Shown: one piece after another, positions 19,274 through 27,881 of the stretch
How the letters are laid out: the number at the start of each line of letters is the position of its first letter
Position numbering within the stretch: the stretch's first letter is position 1
Assembly (NCBI GenBank): GCA_001873375.1
Contig: MNZA01000078.1
Span: 1-49,062 of the forward strand
Length of the DNA: 49,062 nt
Direction: 5' to 3'
Origin: Oscillatoriales cyanobacterium CG2_30_44_21
GTDB lineage: Bacteria > Cyanobacteriota > Cyanobacteriia > Pseudanabaenales > Pseudanabaenaceae
The notes under the pieces: generated by a model
The model's input: only the letters and a program-made list of their open reading frames with translations
Database searches by the model: none
Told to the model about the DNA's origin: nothing
Made by a program: the position numbers and the translations under genes

Positions 19274-19699
19274 ATGGCTAAGAAAGTTACAGCAATTATT
19301 AAATTGGCACTGAATGCTGGAAAAGCCACCCCGACTCCACCTGTCGGGCCTGCTTTAGGTCAGCATGGTGTCAATATCATGATGTTTTGTAAGGAATACA
19401 ATGCTCGTACTGCTGATCAAGCAGGTATGGTCATTCCTGTAGAAATATCTGTATATGAAGATAGAAGTTTTACCTTCATTCTCAAAACTCCTCCTGCATC
19501 AGTTTTGATTCAGAAAGCGGCTGGAATCTCTTCTGGCTCTGCTGAACCAAACCGTAAGAAAGTTGGCTCTATTACTAGGGATCAGCTTCGTCAGATCGCT
19601 GAGACTAAGATGCCTGACATTAATGCCAATGACATTGATGCTGCGATGAAAATTATCGAAGGCACTGCGAAGAATATGGGCGTTACTATTAACGCTTAA
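19274..19699 (+). CDS. rplK: 50S ribosomal protein L11
   Basis: 141 residues, the standard length. It binds the GTPase-associated 23S rRNA region with L10 and L12. The N-terminal domain has the proline-rich motif [19 protein letters not shown]; the C-terminal RNA-binding domain has [17 protein letters not shown] and [17 protein letters not shown]. Forty-five bases after nusG. Confidence 0.98.
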   Translation: MAKKVTAIIKLALNAGKATPTPPVGPALGQHGVNIMMFCKEYNARTADQAGMVIPVEISVYEDRSFTFILKTPPASVLIQKAAGISSGSAEPNRKKVGSITRDQLRQIAETKMPDINANDIDAAMKIIEGTAKNMGVTINA

Positions 19700-19777
19700 C
19701 TCTTCAGTTAAACAGTTCATAAAAAATTAGCAGGGGGAGGAAATAATTTTTTCCGATCGCACCCCACAGGAGTAAAT

Positions 19778-20491
19778 ATGGCAAAGAAAGTATCGAAGCG
19801 TCTGAGAGAAGCTCAGAGCAAGGTTGAGGAGCGTCCTTATCCTCCTTTAGAAGCGTTGGAGCTTGCAAAAGCAACTGCAACCGCAAAGTTCCCTGAATCA
19901 GTGGAAGCTCACGTCAGACTAGGAATCGATCCTAAATATGCTGACCAACAGTTGAGAACTACTGTTGCGTTGCCAAAGGGAACTGGACAGACTATCCGCG
20001 TAGCCGTGATTGCTCGTGGCGAAAAGGTCGCTGAAGCTGCTGCCGCAGGTGCGGACATTTCTGGTTCGGAAGAATTGATTGACGAGATCATCAAAGGTCG
20101 CATGGACTTTGATCTTCTGATCGCAACGCCTGACATGATGCCTCAAGTGGCAAAGCTCGGTAAATTACTTGGACCCCGTGGATTGATGCCTTCTCCTAAA
20201 GGTGGCACAGTAACTACCGACTTGGGTGGAGCCATCAATGAGTTCAAAGCTGGTAAACTAGAATTCCGTGCGGATCGCACAGGAATTGTGCATATCCAAT
20301 TTGGGAAAGCTGCTTTCCCTTCGGAAGACTTACTGATCAACCTCAAAGCATTGCAGGAAACGATTGATCGCAATCGTCCTTCTGGTGCGAAGGGTCGGTA
20401 TTGGAGGTCGGTCTATGTTTCTGCAACGATGGGACCCGCGATCGAAGTTGACATAACTGCTTTGCGCGATCTCAAGTTAGGCGAATCGTAA
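19778..20491 (+). CDS. rplA: 50S ribosomal protein L1
   Basis: Forms the mobile L1 stalk at the E site; often a translational repressor of its own operon. 237 residues with the conserved [18 protein letters not shown] and [18 protein letters not shown] segments. A good Shine-Dalgarno (AGGAG) precedes the ATG. Followed by a 302-base gap carrying the L10 leader. Confidence 0.98.
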   Translation: MAKKVSKRLREAQSKVEERPYPPLEALELAKATATAKFPESVEAHVRLGIDPKYADQQLRTTVALPKGTGQTIRVAVIARGEKVAEAAAAGADISGSEELIDEIIKGRMDFDLLIATPDMMPQVAKLGKLLGPRGLMPSPKGGTVTTDLGGAINEFKAGKLEFRADRTGIVHIQFGKAAFPSEDLLINLKALQETIDRNRPSGAKGRYWRSVYVSATMGPAIEVDITALRDLKLGES

Positions 20492-20587
20492 GCAAATAAA
20501 GCCTCTTTAAAGTTAAAGCTATTCATAAAAAAGCTGAGTCTAATCGTCTTAACAAGCCTATAGCGAATTTATTTTCAACTAAATAGC

Positions 20588-20695
20588 TCCAAAGACAGCA
20601 GGTGTCAATCGCTTAATTTCCTGCCGAGGTGTTCTAGAAAGTATCTTTTAAGGTGCTTCTGCCTCGGTCTATGAATGGACGAGGCTTTTTTAATG
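20588..20695 (+). promoter_or_regulatory. L10 leader: ribosomal-protein autoregulatory attenuator
   Basis: Matches the known L10(L12)4-binding leader: AGACAGCAGG (20593-20602) pairs with CCTGC (20620-20624) around an internal TTAAT element. Two exclusive structures can be drawn. CCGAGG (624-629) can pair with CCTCGG (662-667), or GCCTCG (661-666) can pair with CGAGGC (680-685) to give a terminator followed by a run of T. Free L10-L12 complex is expected to favour termination and so limit rplJL. Confidence 0.85.
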
Positions 20696-20705
20696 GCTTT
20701 ATACC

Positions 20706-20757
20706 AAATCAAGCAATGGTTATGCCATTCTTTGATTTAAAAAACCCAATTGGGTTT
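20706..20757. repeat. Imperfect hairpin plus loopless palindrome before rplJ
   Basis: AAATCAAGCAATGG pairs imperfectly with CCATTCTTTGATTT (20706-20738), a decayed relative of the AAAGAAATGGC-type hairpins. AAACCCAATTGGGTTT (20742-20757) is a perfect palindrome. Both are in the 5' untranslated region of rplJ. Confidence 0.6.
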
Positions 20758-20793
20758 GGCTTTTAGTTCAAAACACAAGGAGGTGAAAACCAT

Positions 20794-21321
20794 ATGGGTA
20801 AGACCCTAGATCAAAAAAAGGCGCTAGTTGGTGAAATGGCTGAAGAGTTTGAAGGAACTCAAATGGTCATGGTTATCGACTATGCAACCTTATCAGTAGC
20901 TGAAATTACTAAGCTGCGTTGCTCACTCCGTCCTACAGGTACGGTGTGCAGAACCACTAAAAACACCTTGCTCAAACAGGCTATTTCCGATGCACCTCAG
21001 TGGAAACCCCTTGAAAGTTTCCTAGTTGGTCCCTCAGCTTGCTTATTTGTCAAAGAAGACATTGGTGGTGCGGTCAAAGCATACCAAGCTTTCCAAAAGG
21101 AGTCTAAGAAAACCGAACTTCGCGGCGGTGTCTTAGAGGGACGCGCACTGTCGGCTAAGGACTTGCAAGCGATCGCCGACTTACCTTCCAAGGAAGTACT
21201 AATCGCCCAAATCGCTGGTGCAATCAATGCTGTCACCGCCAAGATCGCGATCGGGATCAAAGAGGTTCCTCAATCTCTGGGACGCGCTATCAAAGCTGTT
21301 TCTGAAAAAGAAGCTGCTTAG
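20794..21321 (+). CDS. rplJ: 50S ribosomal protein L10
   Basis: Base of the L7/L12 stalk; also the repressor acting on the leader upstream. 175 residues with N-terminal KKALVGEMAEEFEGTQMVMV and the RNA-binding region CRTTKNTLLKQAI; the C-terminal helix binds L12 dimers. The start is preceded by AAGGAGGTGA, the strongest Shine-Dalgarno noticed in the window, consistent with very high expression. Confidence 0.97.
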   Translation: MGKTLDQKKALVGEMAEEFEGTQMVMVIDYATLSVAEITKLRCSLRPTGTVCRTTKNTLLKQAISDAPQWKPLESFLVGPSACLFVKEDIGGAVKAYQAFQKESKKTELRGGVLEGRALSAKDLQAIADLPSKEVLIAQIAGAINAVTAKIAIGIKEVPQSLGRAIKAVSEKEAA

Positions 21322-21390
21322 ATTGCCACTGCTGGCTAATAGCCAAAATCTCAAAAACATCAACAACTAATCTAACTAAAGAGAAAAATT

Positions 21391-21783
21391 ATGTCTGCAA
21401 AAATCGATAGCATCATTGAAGAACTAAAGTCTTTGAGCCTTCTTGAAGCTTCTGAGTTGGTTAAAGCAATTGAAGAAACTTTTGGAGTTTCGGCTGCTGC
21501 TCCTGTTGGTGGCATGATGATGGCTGCCCCTGGTGCTGGCGCTGCTGCTGCTGAAGAAGTCGAAGAAAAGACTGCTTTTGACCTAGTACTTGACGAAGTG
21601 CCTGCCGACAAGAAGATTGCTGTTCTCAAGATCGTTCGCGAGATCACTGGCTTGGGCTTGAAGGATGCTAAGGAAATGGTTGAATCTGCTCCCAAGACCG
21701 TCAAGGAAGGTATGGCTAAGGCTGATGCTGAAGCTGCTAAGAAGCAAATCGAGGAAGCTGGCGGTAAAGTTAGTATCAAGTAA
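21391..21783 (+). CDS. rplL: 50S ribosomal protein L7/L12
   Basis: Stalk protein recruiting translational GTPases. 130 residues: N-terminal dimerisation domain ([20 protein letters not shown]), an Ala/Gly-rich hinge ([13 protein letters not shown]), and the C-terminal factor-binding domain with [20 protein letters not shown]. Followed by two hairpins. Confidence 0.98.
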   Translation: MSAKIDSIIEELKSLSLLEASELVKAIEETFGVSAAAPVGGMMMAAPGAGAAAAEEVEEKTAFDLVLDEVPADKKIAVLKIVREITGLGLKDAKEMVESAPKTVKEGMAKADAEAAKKQIEEAGGKVSIK

Positions 21784-21786
21784 CTG

Positions 21787-21820
21787 TTAATTAGCCGTTT
21801 GACTTTAAACGGCTAATTAA
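21787..21820 (+). terminator. 14-bp hairpin after rplL
   Basis: TTAATTAGCCGTTT pairs perfectly with AAACGGCTAATTAA around a GACTTT loop, four bases past the rplL stop. It is a gene-specific terminator rather than one of the GC-NNN-GC repeats. Confidence 0.75.
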
Positions 21821-21827
21821 AAACCAG

Positions 21828-21874
21828 AAAAACTTTTGAGCATCGGCGCTTTGCGCCGATGCTCAAAAGTTTTT
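21828..21874. repeat. 22-bp hairpin, loop TTT
   Basis: Perfect arms with apex GGCGC-TTT-GCGCC and A/T feet; second possible terminator after rplL. Confidence 0.9.
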
Positions 21875-21930
21875 ATATTAAAAATGTTCGTGAAGCCATA
21901 CAGCTTTATTTGCAAACGTAAAAACTCAAT

Positions 21931-22209
21931 ATGAATGATCCTCTATCAGAATTATTTGCGGTGATTGTCGATCGCCGCGAAAACCCTCAAGAAACTTCTT
22001 ATACTTGCAAACTATTTGCAGGTGGTGATAATAGAATTTTAAAAAAAATTGGCGAGGAGTCGGCGGAAGTGGTGATGGCTTGTAAGGATGATGATCCTGA
22101 TGCGATCGCCTCTGAAGTTGCCGATTTGTTTTATCACACACTCGTGGCGATCGCGCATCACCATGTTGACTTGCAGTTGGTGTATGACAAACTCGCGCAA
22201 CGCCGCTAA
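21931..22209 (+). CDS. hisE: Phosphoribosyl-ATP pyrophosphatase, stand-alone HisE
   Basis: Second step of histidine synthesis, hydrolysing PR-ATP to PR-AMP. 92 residues matching the all-alpha HisE/MazG-like fold: KIGEESAEVVMACKDDDPDA carries the metal-binding Glu-Glu and Asp residues, and EVADLFYHTLVAIAHH completes the site. Many bacteria fuse HisI to this domain; here no HisI domain precedes it, so the cyclohydrolase must be encoded elsewhere. It is a full HisE length, not a truncation. Confidence 0.92.
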   Translation: MNDPLSELFAVIVDRRENPQETSYTCKLFAGGDNRILKKIGEESAEVVMACKDDDPDAIASEVADLFYHTLVAIAHHHVDLQLVYDKLAQRR

Positions 22210-22215
22210 AAGCCT

Positions 22216-22252
22216 AAAAATTAAGGTCATGCCAAGTAACATCTTAATTTTT
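22216..22252 (+). terminator. Possible hisE terminator
   Basis: AAAAATTAAG pairs with CTTAATTTTT, ending in a T run, just after hisE. The loop is 17 bases, so the stem is modest. Confidence 0.5.
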
Positions 22253-22316
22253 TTAGTACTCAACATTTAATTAATGCAGTAAGATGACCTATGAATTGAA
22301 CAAAGGGTAGATTGCA

Positions 22317-24248
22317 GTGGCATCGAATAGTGTGGAACGCTCAAGTTCGCTTGCAGGAAGTATTCTGAGAGGTACTCTCAAAGCTGTTGGTGGTACATTG
22401 CTAGGCGTAATCATGATTGGCGGTGCAGCCGTTGCTGGGGGACTGGTCGGGTTAGCTATTAGCTTTCGAGATCTGCCTGATGTCCGAGTTTTGAAAGGCT
22501 ATGTCCCTGTCGAAACAACTTATATCTATGACATTAACGGCGGGCTGATCGCCAGACTGCATGGTGATGTCAATCGTGAAGTTGTCACCCTCGATCGCAT
22601 ATCTCCCCATTTAAAGCGATCGGTTCTGGCAATGGAAGATGCTTATTTTTATACTCACAAGGGCATCGATCCCAGTGGTATTGGTAGGGCGGTGTTGGCT
22701 AACTTTAACGCTGGCGGAACTGTCGAAGGTGGCTCGACCTTGACGCAACAGCTAGTCAAAAACTTATTTTTATCGAATGAACGGAGTCTTAACCGCAAAG
22801 TTGCGGAAGCCGTTTTAGCGATGCGTGTTGAGCAGGTTTTTACTAAGGAACAGATCCTTGAGATGTATCTCAATCAAGTTTTCTGGGGTAAAAATACCAA
22901 CGGTGCAGAAACAGCATCGCAGAATTACTTTGGCAAATCGGCGGCGGATCTGACCCTTGGCGAATCGGCGATCCTCGCAGGGACAATTCAAGCACCCTCA
23001 GTATTTAACCCTGTTGATAACTACAGTGAAGCCAAGAAAAGGCAAGGATTAGTATTAGATAGACTGCTCGAACTGGGATGGGCGACATCCGCCGAGATTA
23101 AGGCGGCGAAGGCGCAAAAAATTACTATTAAAAAGCAAGGTATCTCTTACGAAGTTAGCCGTGTTCCCTATGTGTCACAGGCGGTAACTGCGGAGTTAGA
23201 AGAAAAGTTTGGGCGCGATGTGGTTTTGCAAGGTGGGCTGAGGGTGCAGACGACCATTGATATTAAATTGCAACGTATTGCTGAGGAAACTGCGGCGGAG
23301 GGGCATAAGGATCTGGTCGATCGCGGTGCTTACGCGGATCAATTGTCTCTAGTTGCCGTTGATCCCCGCACTGGCTTTGTGAAGGCGCTGGTGGGCGGTG
23401 TGGGCGACTTTGACAAAAATCAATTTAACCGTGCAGTTTTGGCGAGACGGCAGCTAGGTTCTTCATTTAAGCCCTTTGTTTACTATGCGGCTTTTGCAAC
23501 GGGCAACTATACCCCTGACTCAACTATTGATGATAGTCCGATGACTATTCCTGATGGGGACGAACCCTATATGCCGAGAAATTATGACAATACTTTTTCG
23601 GGGCCGATTAGTATTCGTCAGGCGATCGCCGTTTCTCGCAATATTCCTGCGATTAAGCTCGGTATAGAAGTTGGTAATGAAAATGTGGTGGCGATCTGTC
23701 GCAAGTTAGGTATTAATAGTCCAATTTTGCCCGTGGTTTCTTTGCCTCTCGGTGCGGCGGATGTGACACCGATGGAGGTGGCGGGAGCCTACGCGGTGTT
23801 TGCTAGTGGTGGCTATAAATCGAAAACAACATTGATTGCTCGTGTGACCGATCGCCATGGCAATTTAATCCTTGACAATACTTCTAAGCCCGAATTGATT
23901 CTCGATCCGATCGCGGTTTCCTATCTGACTGACACCCTGCGGGGTGTGATCACTAACGGTACGGCGACCGAAGCGCAACTTGGGGATGGGCGACCTGTTG
24001 CTGGCAAGACAGGGACAACTTCTGATTTTCGTGATGCTTGGTTTGTGGGCTATGTGCCGCAGCTATCGGTGGCGATCTGGATTGGCAATGATGATTATTC
24101 GCCGATGGCTAATGGGGTCACGGGTGGGGTGTTTGTAGCTCCGATTTGGCGCAGGTTTATGGAAAGGGCAATGGCTGGTCAGGCGATTGAGCAGTTTCCT
24201 GTGCCTAGTGAGATTCAAGAAAAGGAAGATGGTAAAAAGAAAAATTAG
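22317..24248 (+). CDS. Class A penicillin-binding protein (PBP1A family)
   Basis: Bifunctional peptidoglycan synthase anchored in the plasma membrane. 643 residues from a GTG start: cytosolic tail, one membrane helix about residues 23-45 (LLGVIMIGGAAVAGGLVGLA), a GT51 transglycosylase domain with EDAYFYTHKGID and the GGSTLTQQLVKN motif, then a transpeptidase domain with SSFK (nucleophile Ser382), SRN near residue 440 and KTGTT at Lys564. All catalytic motifs are intact. The C-terminus is a short Lys/Glu-rich tail with no accessory domain. Confidence 0.95.
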   Translation: MASNSVERSSSLAGSILRGTLKAVGGTLLGVIMIGGAAVAGGLVGLAISFRDLPDVRVLKGYVPVETTYIYDINGGLIARLHGDVNREVVTLDRISPHLKRSVLAMEDAYFYTHKGIDPSGIGRAVLANFNAGGTVEGGSTLTQQLVKNLFLSNERSLNRKVAEAVLAMRVEQVFTKEQILEMYLNQVFWGKNTNGAETASQNYFGKSAADLTLGESAILAGTIQAPSVFNPVDNYSEAKKRQGLVLDRLLELGWATSAEIKAAKAQKITIKKQGISYEVSRVPYVSQAVTAELEEKFGRDVVLQGGLRVQTTIDIKLQRIAEETAAEGHKDLVDRGAYADQLSLVAVDPRTGFVKALVGGVGDFDKNQFNRAVLARRQLGSSFKPFVYYAAFATGNYTPDSTIDDSPMTIPDGDEPYMPRNYDNTFSGPISIRQAIAVSRNIPAIKLGIEVGNENVVAICRKLGINSPILPVVSLPLGAADVTPMEVAGAYAVFASGGYKSKTTLIARVTDRHGNLILDNTSKPELILDPIAVSYLTDTLRGVITNGTATEAQLGDGRPVAGKTGTTSDFRDAWFVGYVPQLSVAIWIGNDDYSPMANGVTGGVFVAPIWRRFMERAMAGQAIEQFPVPSEIQEKEDGKKKN

Positions 24249-24253
24249 AAACC

Positions 24254-24292
24254 CAAATTTTAATGGCACGGCGAAGCCGCGCTATTAAAATT
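24254..24292. repeat. 18-bp imperfect hairpin, loop GAA
   Basis: AAATTTTAAT...CGGC-GAA-GCCG...ATTAAAATTT with one mismatch and one wobble; between the PBP and the small membrane protein. Confidence 0.8.
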
Positions 24293-24310
24293 TCATCCCT
24301 TAAAAATTAA

Positions 24311-24517
24311 ATGTCAACTCAAATTTTTTCTAATCTTGTATTTGTGGGTCGCTTACTGCTTTATTCGGCGATCGCTTCGGCGGTGATTAAGTATGTTTTA
24401 CCGAATTGGAATTTGCTAGCTAGGGGAATAAGCGAAGAAGCGATGAATCTGATTTCGATATCGTTAATTACTTTGCCCGTAGGATTTTTTGCTTTTGTCC
24501 TGTGGCTCAAAAGATAA
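24311..24517 (+). CDS. Small two-helix membrane protein, unknown function
   Basis: 68 residues with two predicted helices: FVGRLLLYSAIASAVIKYVL and ISISLITLPVGFFAFVLWL, joined by a short polar loop containing NWNLLARGISEEAMN. It ends in basic residues (LKR), suggesting both ends are cytosolic. Coding potential is supported by normal composition and the lack of a longer frame on either strand. Function is not recognised; small proteins of this kind are common and conserved in cyanobacteria. Confidence 0.7.
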   Translation: MSTQIFSNLVFVGRLLLYSAIASAVIKYVLPNWNLLARGISEEAMNLISISLITLPVGFFAFVLWLKR

Positions 24518-24520
24518 TGT

Positions 24521-24541
24521 TGAAAGCGCAAAGCGCTTTCA
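24521..24541. repeat. 9-bp hairpin, loop AAA
   Basis: TGAAAGCGC-AAA-GCGCTTTCA, directly after the small membrane protein gene. Confidence 0.8.
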
Positions 24542-24546
24542 TACAG

Positions 24547-24581
24547 AGAGTAATGGCGGCGCTTCGCGCCGCCATTACTCT
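24547..24581. repeat. 16-bp hairpin overlapping the anti-sigma stop, loop TTC
   Basis: Perfect arms with apex GGCGC-TTC-GCGCC; covers two bases of the minus-strand TAG at 24580-24582. Convergent gap. Confidence 0.9.
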
Positions 24582-25038
24582 AAAATTTTTTAATCATTAC
24601 GAAGCAGTTGCGCTCATCAATGCGATCGTAATTAATTTCATCGGCAATGGTTTTGGCAATATGTAGCCCGCGCCCACCCGTGGGTAAATCATCAATATTG
24701 TTGGGGCTGTTGCTAAATTCTTTGTTCTTTTCAACTTCCATTGAGGCGCGTTCAATTTCTTTGCTGAGATCAAATGGCTCGCCGTGATCCCAGATTTTTA
24801 GTTGCAGCCATCTCTCGCTGGTATTTATATTAAGCTCGATATCGATGGGTGTCTCTTCTGGTAATTTTTCGTGGGCGTAGGACACAACATTTGTGAAAAC
24901 TTCAACAAGTACCAAGTTGCATTGCATCCAAGCTTGCTTTGGTAATAAATTTTGAAATTGCTGAAACCACCCTTGCAACTTTGAAAGGGTATAAATGTCG
25001 CTGTTAAGCTGGATCTGATATTTCTGGATCACTGACAA
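24580..25038 (-). CDS. RsbW-like anti-sigma regulatory kinase (HATPase domain)
   Basis: 152 residues forming one GHKL ATPase domain of the RsbW/SpoIIAB type, which bind sigma factors or phosphorylate anti-sigma antagonists. The N box is LVLVEVFTNVVSYAHEK (catalytic Glu and Mg-binding Asn), the G1 box IWDHGEPFDL and the G2 box TGGRGLHIAKTIADE. No histidine phosphoacceptor domain is attached. It starts 31 bases after yvcK and probably shares its transcript. Target unknown. Confidence 0.88.
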   Translation of the reverse strand: MSVIQKYQIQLNSDIYTLSKLQGWFQQFQNLLPKQAWMQCNLVLVEVFTNVVSYAHEKLPEETPIDIELNINTSERWLQLKIWDHGEPFDLSKEIERASMEVEKNKEFSNSPNNIDDLPTGGRGLHIAKTIADEINYDRIDERNCFVMIKKF

Positions 25039-25069
25039 ATCTATCTGAAGTTTAGAAGACTTGGGCAGA

Positions 25070-26413
25070 CTACTGACGGTTATACCAACGCATAATCACC
25101 CCTGCTAGTTTTTCGGAGTCATGGCAGACAGTGCCGTTACTTTTTTCTAGCATTACATTTGCGGTCAAGATTGGACAGTTCATCGTTGCCAAATTATGGC
25201 GATCTAGCTCTGTAAAGTGCGATCCAAAAGATGCGTAATGATTTAGAGATCGCTCTGAAGGTTGATCTCTCTGCACTAAGACCACATCAAACAATCGGAT
25301 TCCTGCTAAATCATCTAAGACTTTTACATAGTCAGATACGGCATAACCATCAGTTTCGCCCACTTGACTCATGATATTACAAAGGTAGATTGATGGCACA
25401 GTGCGATCGCATAATGCTTGGAGAATTTCGGGTACTAGCAAGTTGGGAATAATGCTTGTATAGAGGCTTCCAGGACCAATCACGATTAAGTCTGCTTCTT
25501 TAATATCTTCGATCGCTTGGGGTAATCCTTTGGGATTGTCAGGCTTAGAGCCAAAGTATTTGATTTTACCCCGCGCTTCAGGAATATTTGACTCGCCTTC
25601 CACATAGCGACCATCCTCAAATTCTGCCCATAGCACCATGTGGTCTAAGGTGGCGGGTAATACTCGTCCGCGCACTGCTAGTACTTGAGAGCTAGCGGCG
25701 ATCGCCTTTTCGAGATCCCCTGTCACCTCGCTCATCGCGGTTAGAAATAAATTACCAAAGCTATGCCCTGTTAGCCCTTCACCTGTTTTAAAGCGATATT
25801 GGAATAGCTCGGTGACTAATTTTTCTTCGTCGGCGAGCGCCGCGAGACAATTGCGAATGTCGCCTGGGGGCAGCACCCCATATTCGCGGCGCAAGCGACC
25901 CGAGGAGCCGCCATCATCAGCCACAGTGACGATCGCCGTAATATTGGCACTGTATTTTTTTAGTCCTCGCAACAGGTTCGATAAGCCCGTGCCGCCGCCG
26001 ACAGTGACGATGCGGGGGCCGCGATTTAGCTTGCGATGGGAAACTAATAGGTCAAGTAGTTCTTTGTCTTGATCGGGCATTAAAACTTGCGTGATCGAGC
26101 CGAGGGCGCGTTTTTGTCCGAGCCACAGTAACCCAACTCCAAAAATGAGGGCGATCGGTCCACTCATATTGCGGGGCATAATCGCAACTAGAGTGTCGAT
26201 CGCGGTACTAATTAAACGAGATATAAATAAAACTGGGGTTAGCCTTGCGGAAATGGCAATGCCCAATACGATTAGCACGATCCCAACAATGCTGACAAAT
26301 AGCCAACGCTTGACAAATAATCCAGGTAAAAGCCACTGAAAACCCCGCAGCCATTTTTTGCGATTGTGCGCTGTATGGGGTCGATTAGATCGTGTTTTTT
26401 TTAATGACTTCAT
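25070..26413 (-). CDS. yvcK: YvcK/CofD-family protein (gluconeogenesis factor homologue)
   Basis: 447 residues. N-terminal basic segment and two hydrophobic helices (about residues 37-60 and 70-120) place it at the membrane, then a CofD-like Rossmann domain begins at [19 protein letters not shown], with [39 protein letters not shown] and [16 protein letters not shown], all diagnostic. In Firmicutes YvcK binds UDP-GlcNAc and is needed for wall synthesis on gluconeogenic carbon. The membrane anchor is usual in cyanobacterial members. Confidence 0.92.
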   Translation of the reverse strand: MKSLKKTRSNRPHTAHNRKKWLRGFQWLLPGLFVKRWLFVSIVGIVLIVLGIAISARLTPVLFISRLISTAIDTLVAIMPRNMSGPIALIFGVGLLWLGQKRALGSITQVLMPDQDKELLDLLVSHRKLNRGPRIVTVGGGTGLSNLLRGLKKYSANITAIVTVADDGGSSGRLRREYGVLPPGDIRNCLAALADEEKLVTELFQYRFKTGEGLTGHSFGNLFLTAMSEVTGDLEKAIAASSQVLAVRGRVLPATLDHMVLWAEFEDGRYVEGESNIPEARGKIKYFGSKPDNPKGLPQAIEDIKEADLIVIGPGSLYTSIIPNLLVPEILQALCDRTVPSIYLCNIMSQVGETDGYAVSDYVKVLDDLAGIRLFDVVLVQRDQPSERSLNHYASFGSHFTELDRHNLATMNCPILTANVMLEKSNGTVCHDSEKLAGVIMRWYNRQ

Positions 26414-26440
26414 CCAAATACAGCTCGTTGAGTAATTTCT

Positions 26441-26474
26441 ATAAGTGAGCGCGGCTTTGCCGCGATGAACTTAT
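26441..26474. repeat. Decayed hairpin, loop TTT
   Basis: CGCGGC-TTT-GCCGCG core intact; outer ATAAGT/ACTTAT still pairs but the middle has drifted. Lies between yjbQ and yvcK. Confidence 0.65.
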
Positions 26475-26502
26475 GGGGGTAAGTCAGCGCCAATCGCTGC
26501 GG

Positions 26503-26916
26503 CTAGCATCCTGTGATGTGAACCAAGACTTCGCGAGTATGCCCAAGGTTGCGATGCTCCCAAACAAATATTCCTTGCCAAGTGCCGAGGGCAAGTTTAC
26601 CATTGGAAATCGGGATAGTTTCTGAGGTTTTCGTTAGGGCGCTGCGGATATGAGAGGGCATATCATCGACACCTTCGAAAGTGTGGCGATATTGACTGGC
26701 ATCTTCGGGGATCAGTTTTGAAAAGAATGTTTCAAGGTCAGCCAATACATCGGGATCAGCATTTTCTTGGATGATTAAACTAGCCGATGTGTGACGCAAA
26801 AATACATTGCACAGCCCTGTGGTGATCCCAGACTGTGCCAAAACTGCGGATACTTGACTGGTGATATTGTGCAGCTTTTTACCACTCGTCCTGAGGGCGA
26901 TGGTCTGTTGCCGCAT
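26503..26916 (-). CDS. yjbQ: YjbQ family protein (UPF0047)
   Basis: Small trimeric family with weak thiamine-phosphate synthase-like activity reported for some members; physiological role unsettled. The core motifs are GLCNVFLRHTSASLIIQENADPDV (conserved His-Thr-Ser), YRHTFEGVDDMPSHIRSAL and LALGTWQGIFVWEHR. The ATG at 26916 (MRQQTIALRTSG) is preferred because homologues begin at this strand; upstream in-frame ATGs exist at 26958 and 26979. Any of these starts overlaps the 3' end of rsmE, by 38 bases for the preferred one, implying coupling. Confidence 0.88.
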   Translation of the reverse strand: MRQQTIALRTSGKKLHNITSQVSAVLAQSGITTGLCNVFLRHTSASLIIQENADPDVLADLETFFSKLIPEDASQYRHTFEGVDDMPSHIRSALTKTSETIPISNGKLALGTWQGIFVWEHRNLGHTREVLVHITGC

Positions 26917-27751
26917 CAGGGAAACTTGCGACTGAATTTGGGTTTGATTCGTATTCATGCGTATCGAGGTAAGCGCCAACTATGGACAATGCTACCACTG
27001 GCGCTGTTACCGCAGACAACACCCGATCGCCCAGAGACACAGGCATAAATCCCGCCGCGATCGCCATTGCTTCTTCGCGCTCTGTCCAGCCGCCTTCGCA
27101 ACCAGTGGCGATCGCGATGGGTAAGATTTCTGATTTTAAATATTTTTGTAAGCAGGTTAACAAGTGGGGCGCGTCAGGCTTGGTGACGGCAATAAAACCA
27201 ATAGATTTTTGCTGCTGCGGCACAGCCTCGCCAAAAATATTCAGCCAAGTTTCTAAAGTTTTGGGAGTATGCACTTTAGGAATATGCGTACGCATCGACA
27301 ACTCGGCAGCTTCTTCGGCGATGCGTTGCCAGCGATCGCGCTTTTGGTTGCCGATTTCTGTACCCGATTTGATGATCGTGCGATCGCTAAATAAAGGCAT
27401 AATCTGCTCTATGCCTAGCTCGGTGGTCTGGCGAATTACATCCTCAATGTGATTGCCCTTGGGCATGGCAATACCAAGGGTAATGGGAGCAATTAGCTCA
27501 GAATTATTTTCTAATTTGCCGATAATTTTGGCGGCTCTACCATGATCGATTAGTTGGGCTAGCCACCAACCACCGCTCCGATCAAGGGCAATAAACTTTG
27601 ACCCTGTTTCCAGTCGCAGGACATTGCCTAGATAATTGCTCTGCTCGGGAAGGAGGGCGATCGCTTGATCTACCTGTAAAGCGATCGCCACTTGATCGGC
27701 TTTTAAGGTCACTCTTTGCAATCTGCGTCCTTTATTTGGGGGAAGTAGCAT
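26879..27751 (-). CDS. rsmE: 16S rRNA (uracil-1498-N3)-methyltransferase RsmE
   Basis: SPOUT-class enzyme methylating U1498 of 16S rRNA. From the ATG at 27751 it has 290 residues: an N-terminal PUA-like domain (RRLQRVTLKADQ, GSKFIALDRSGGWW) and a trefoil-knot SAM domain with IATGCEGGWTEREEAMA and LGDRVLSAVTAPVVALS. The frame is open further upstream to 27934, but that stretch is hairpin repeat and is not credible coding sequence. About 25 C-terminal residues after IVGAYLD are extra and are encoded in the overlap with yjbQ. Confidence 0.93.
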   Translation of the reverse strand: MLLPPNKGRRLQRVTLKADQVAIALQVDQAIALLPEQSNYLGNVLRLETGSKFIALDRSGGWWLAQLIDHGRAAKIIGKLENNSELIAPITLGIAMPKGNHIEDVIRQTTELGIEQIMPLFSDRTIIKSGTEIGNQKRDRWQRIAEEAAELSMRTHIPKVHTPKTLETWLNIFGEAVPQQQKSIGFIAVTKPDAPHLLTCLQKYLKSEILPIAIATGCEGGWTEREEAMAIAAGFMPVSLGDRVLSAVTAPVVALSIVGAYLDTHEYESNPNSVASFPDAATDHRPQDEW

Positions 27752-27773
27752 GATGGGTTTTATGAGAATTATA

Positions 27774-27804
27774 TTTATTAGCGCGGCTTCGCCGCGCCAA
27801 TAAA
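27774..27804. repeat. 14-bp hairpin, loop TTC, one mismatch
   Basis: GCGCGGC-TTC-GCCGCGC core with TTTATT/AATAAA feet, upstream of rsmE. Confidence 0.85.
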
Positions 27805-27856
27805 CCACAATAATTTTGAAAGCGTTGCATTGCAACGCTTTCAAAATTATTGTGGT
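27804..27856. repeat. 25-bp hairpin, loop ATT
   Basis: Perfect arms with apex TTGC-ATT-GCAA, abutting the previous hairpin. The GAAAGCGTTGC arm word recurs at 37575 and, in part, at 16494 and 39378. Confidence 0.9.
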
Positions 27857-27881
27857 CTGAGCGCCACTCGCTTTTTGGGAA

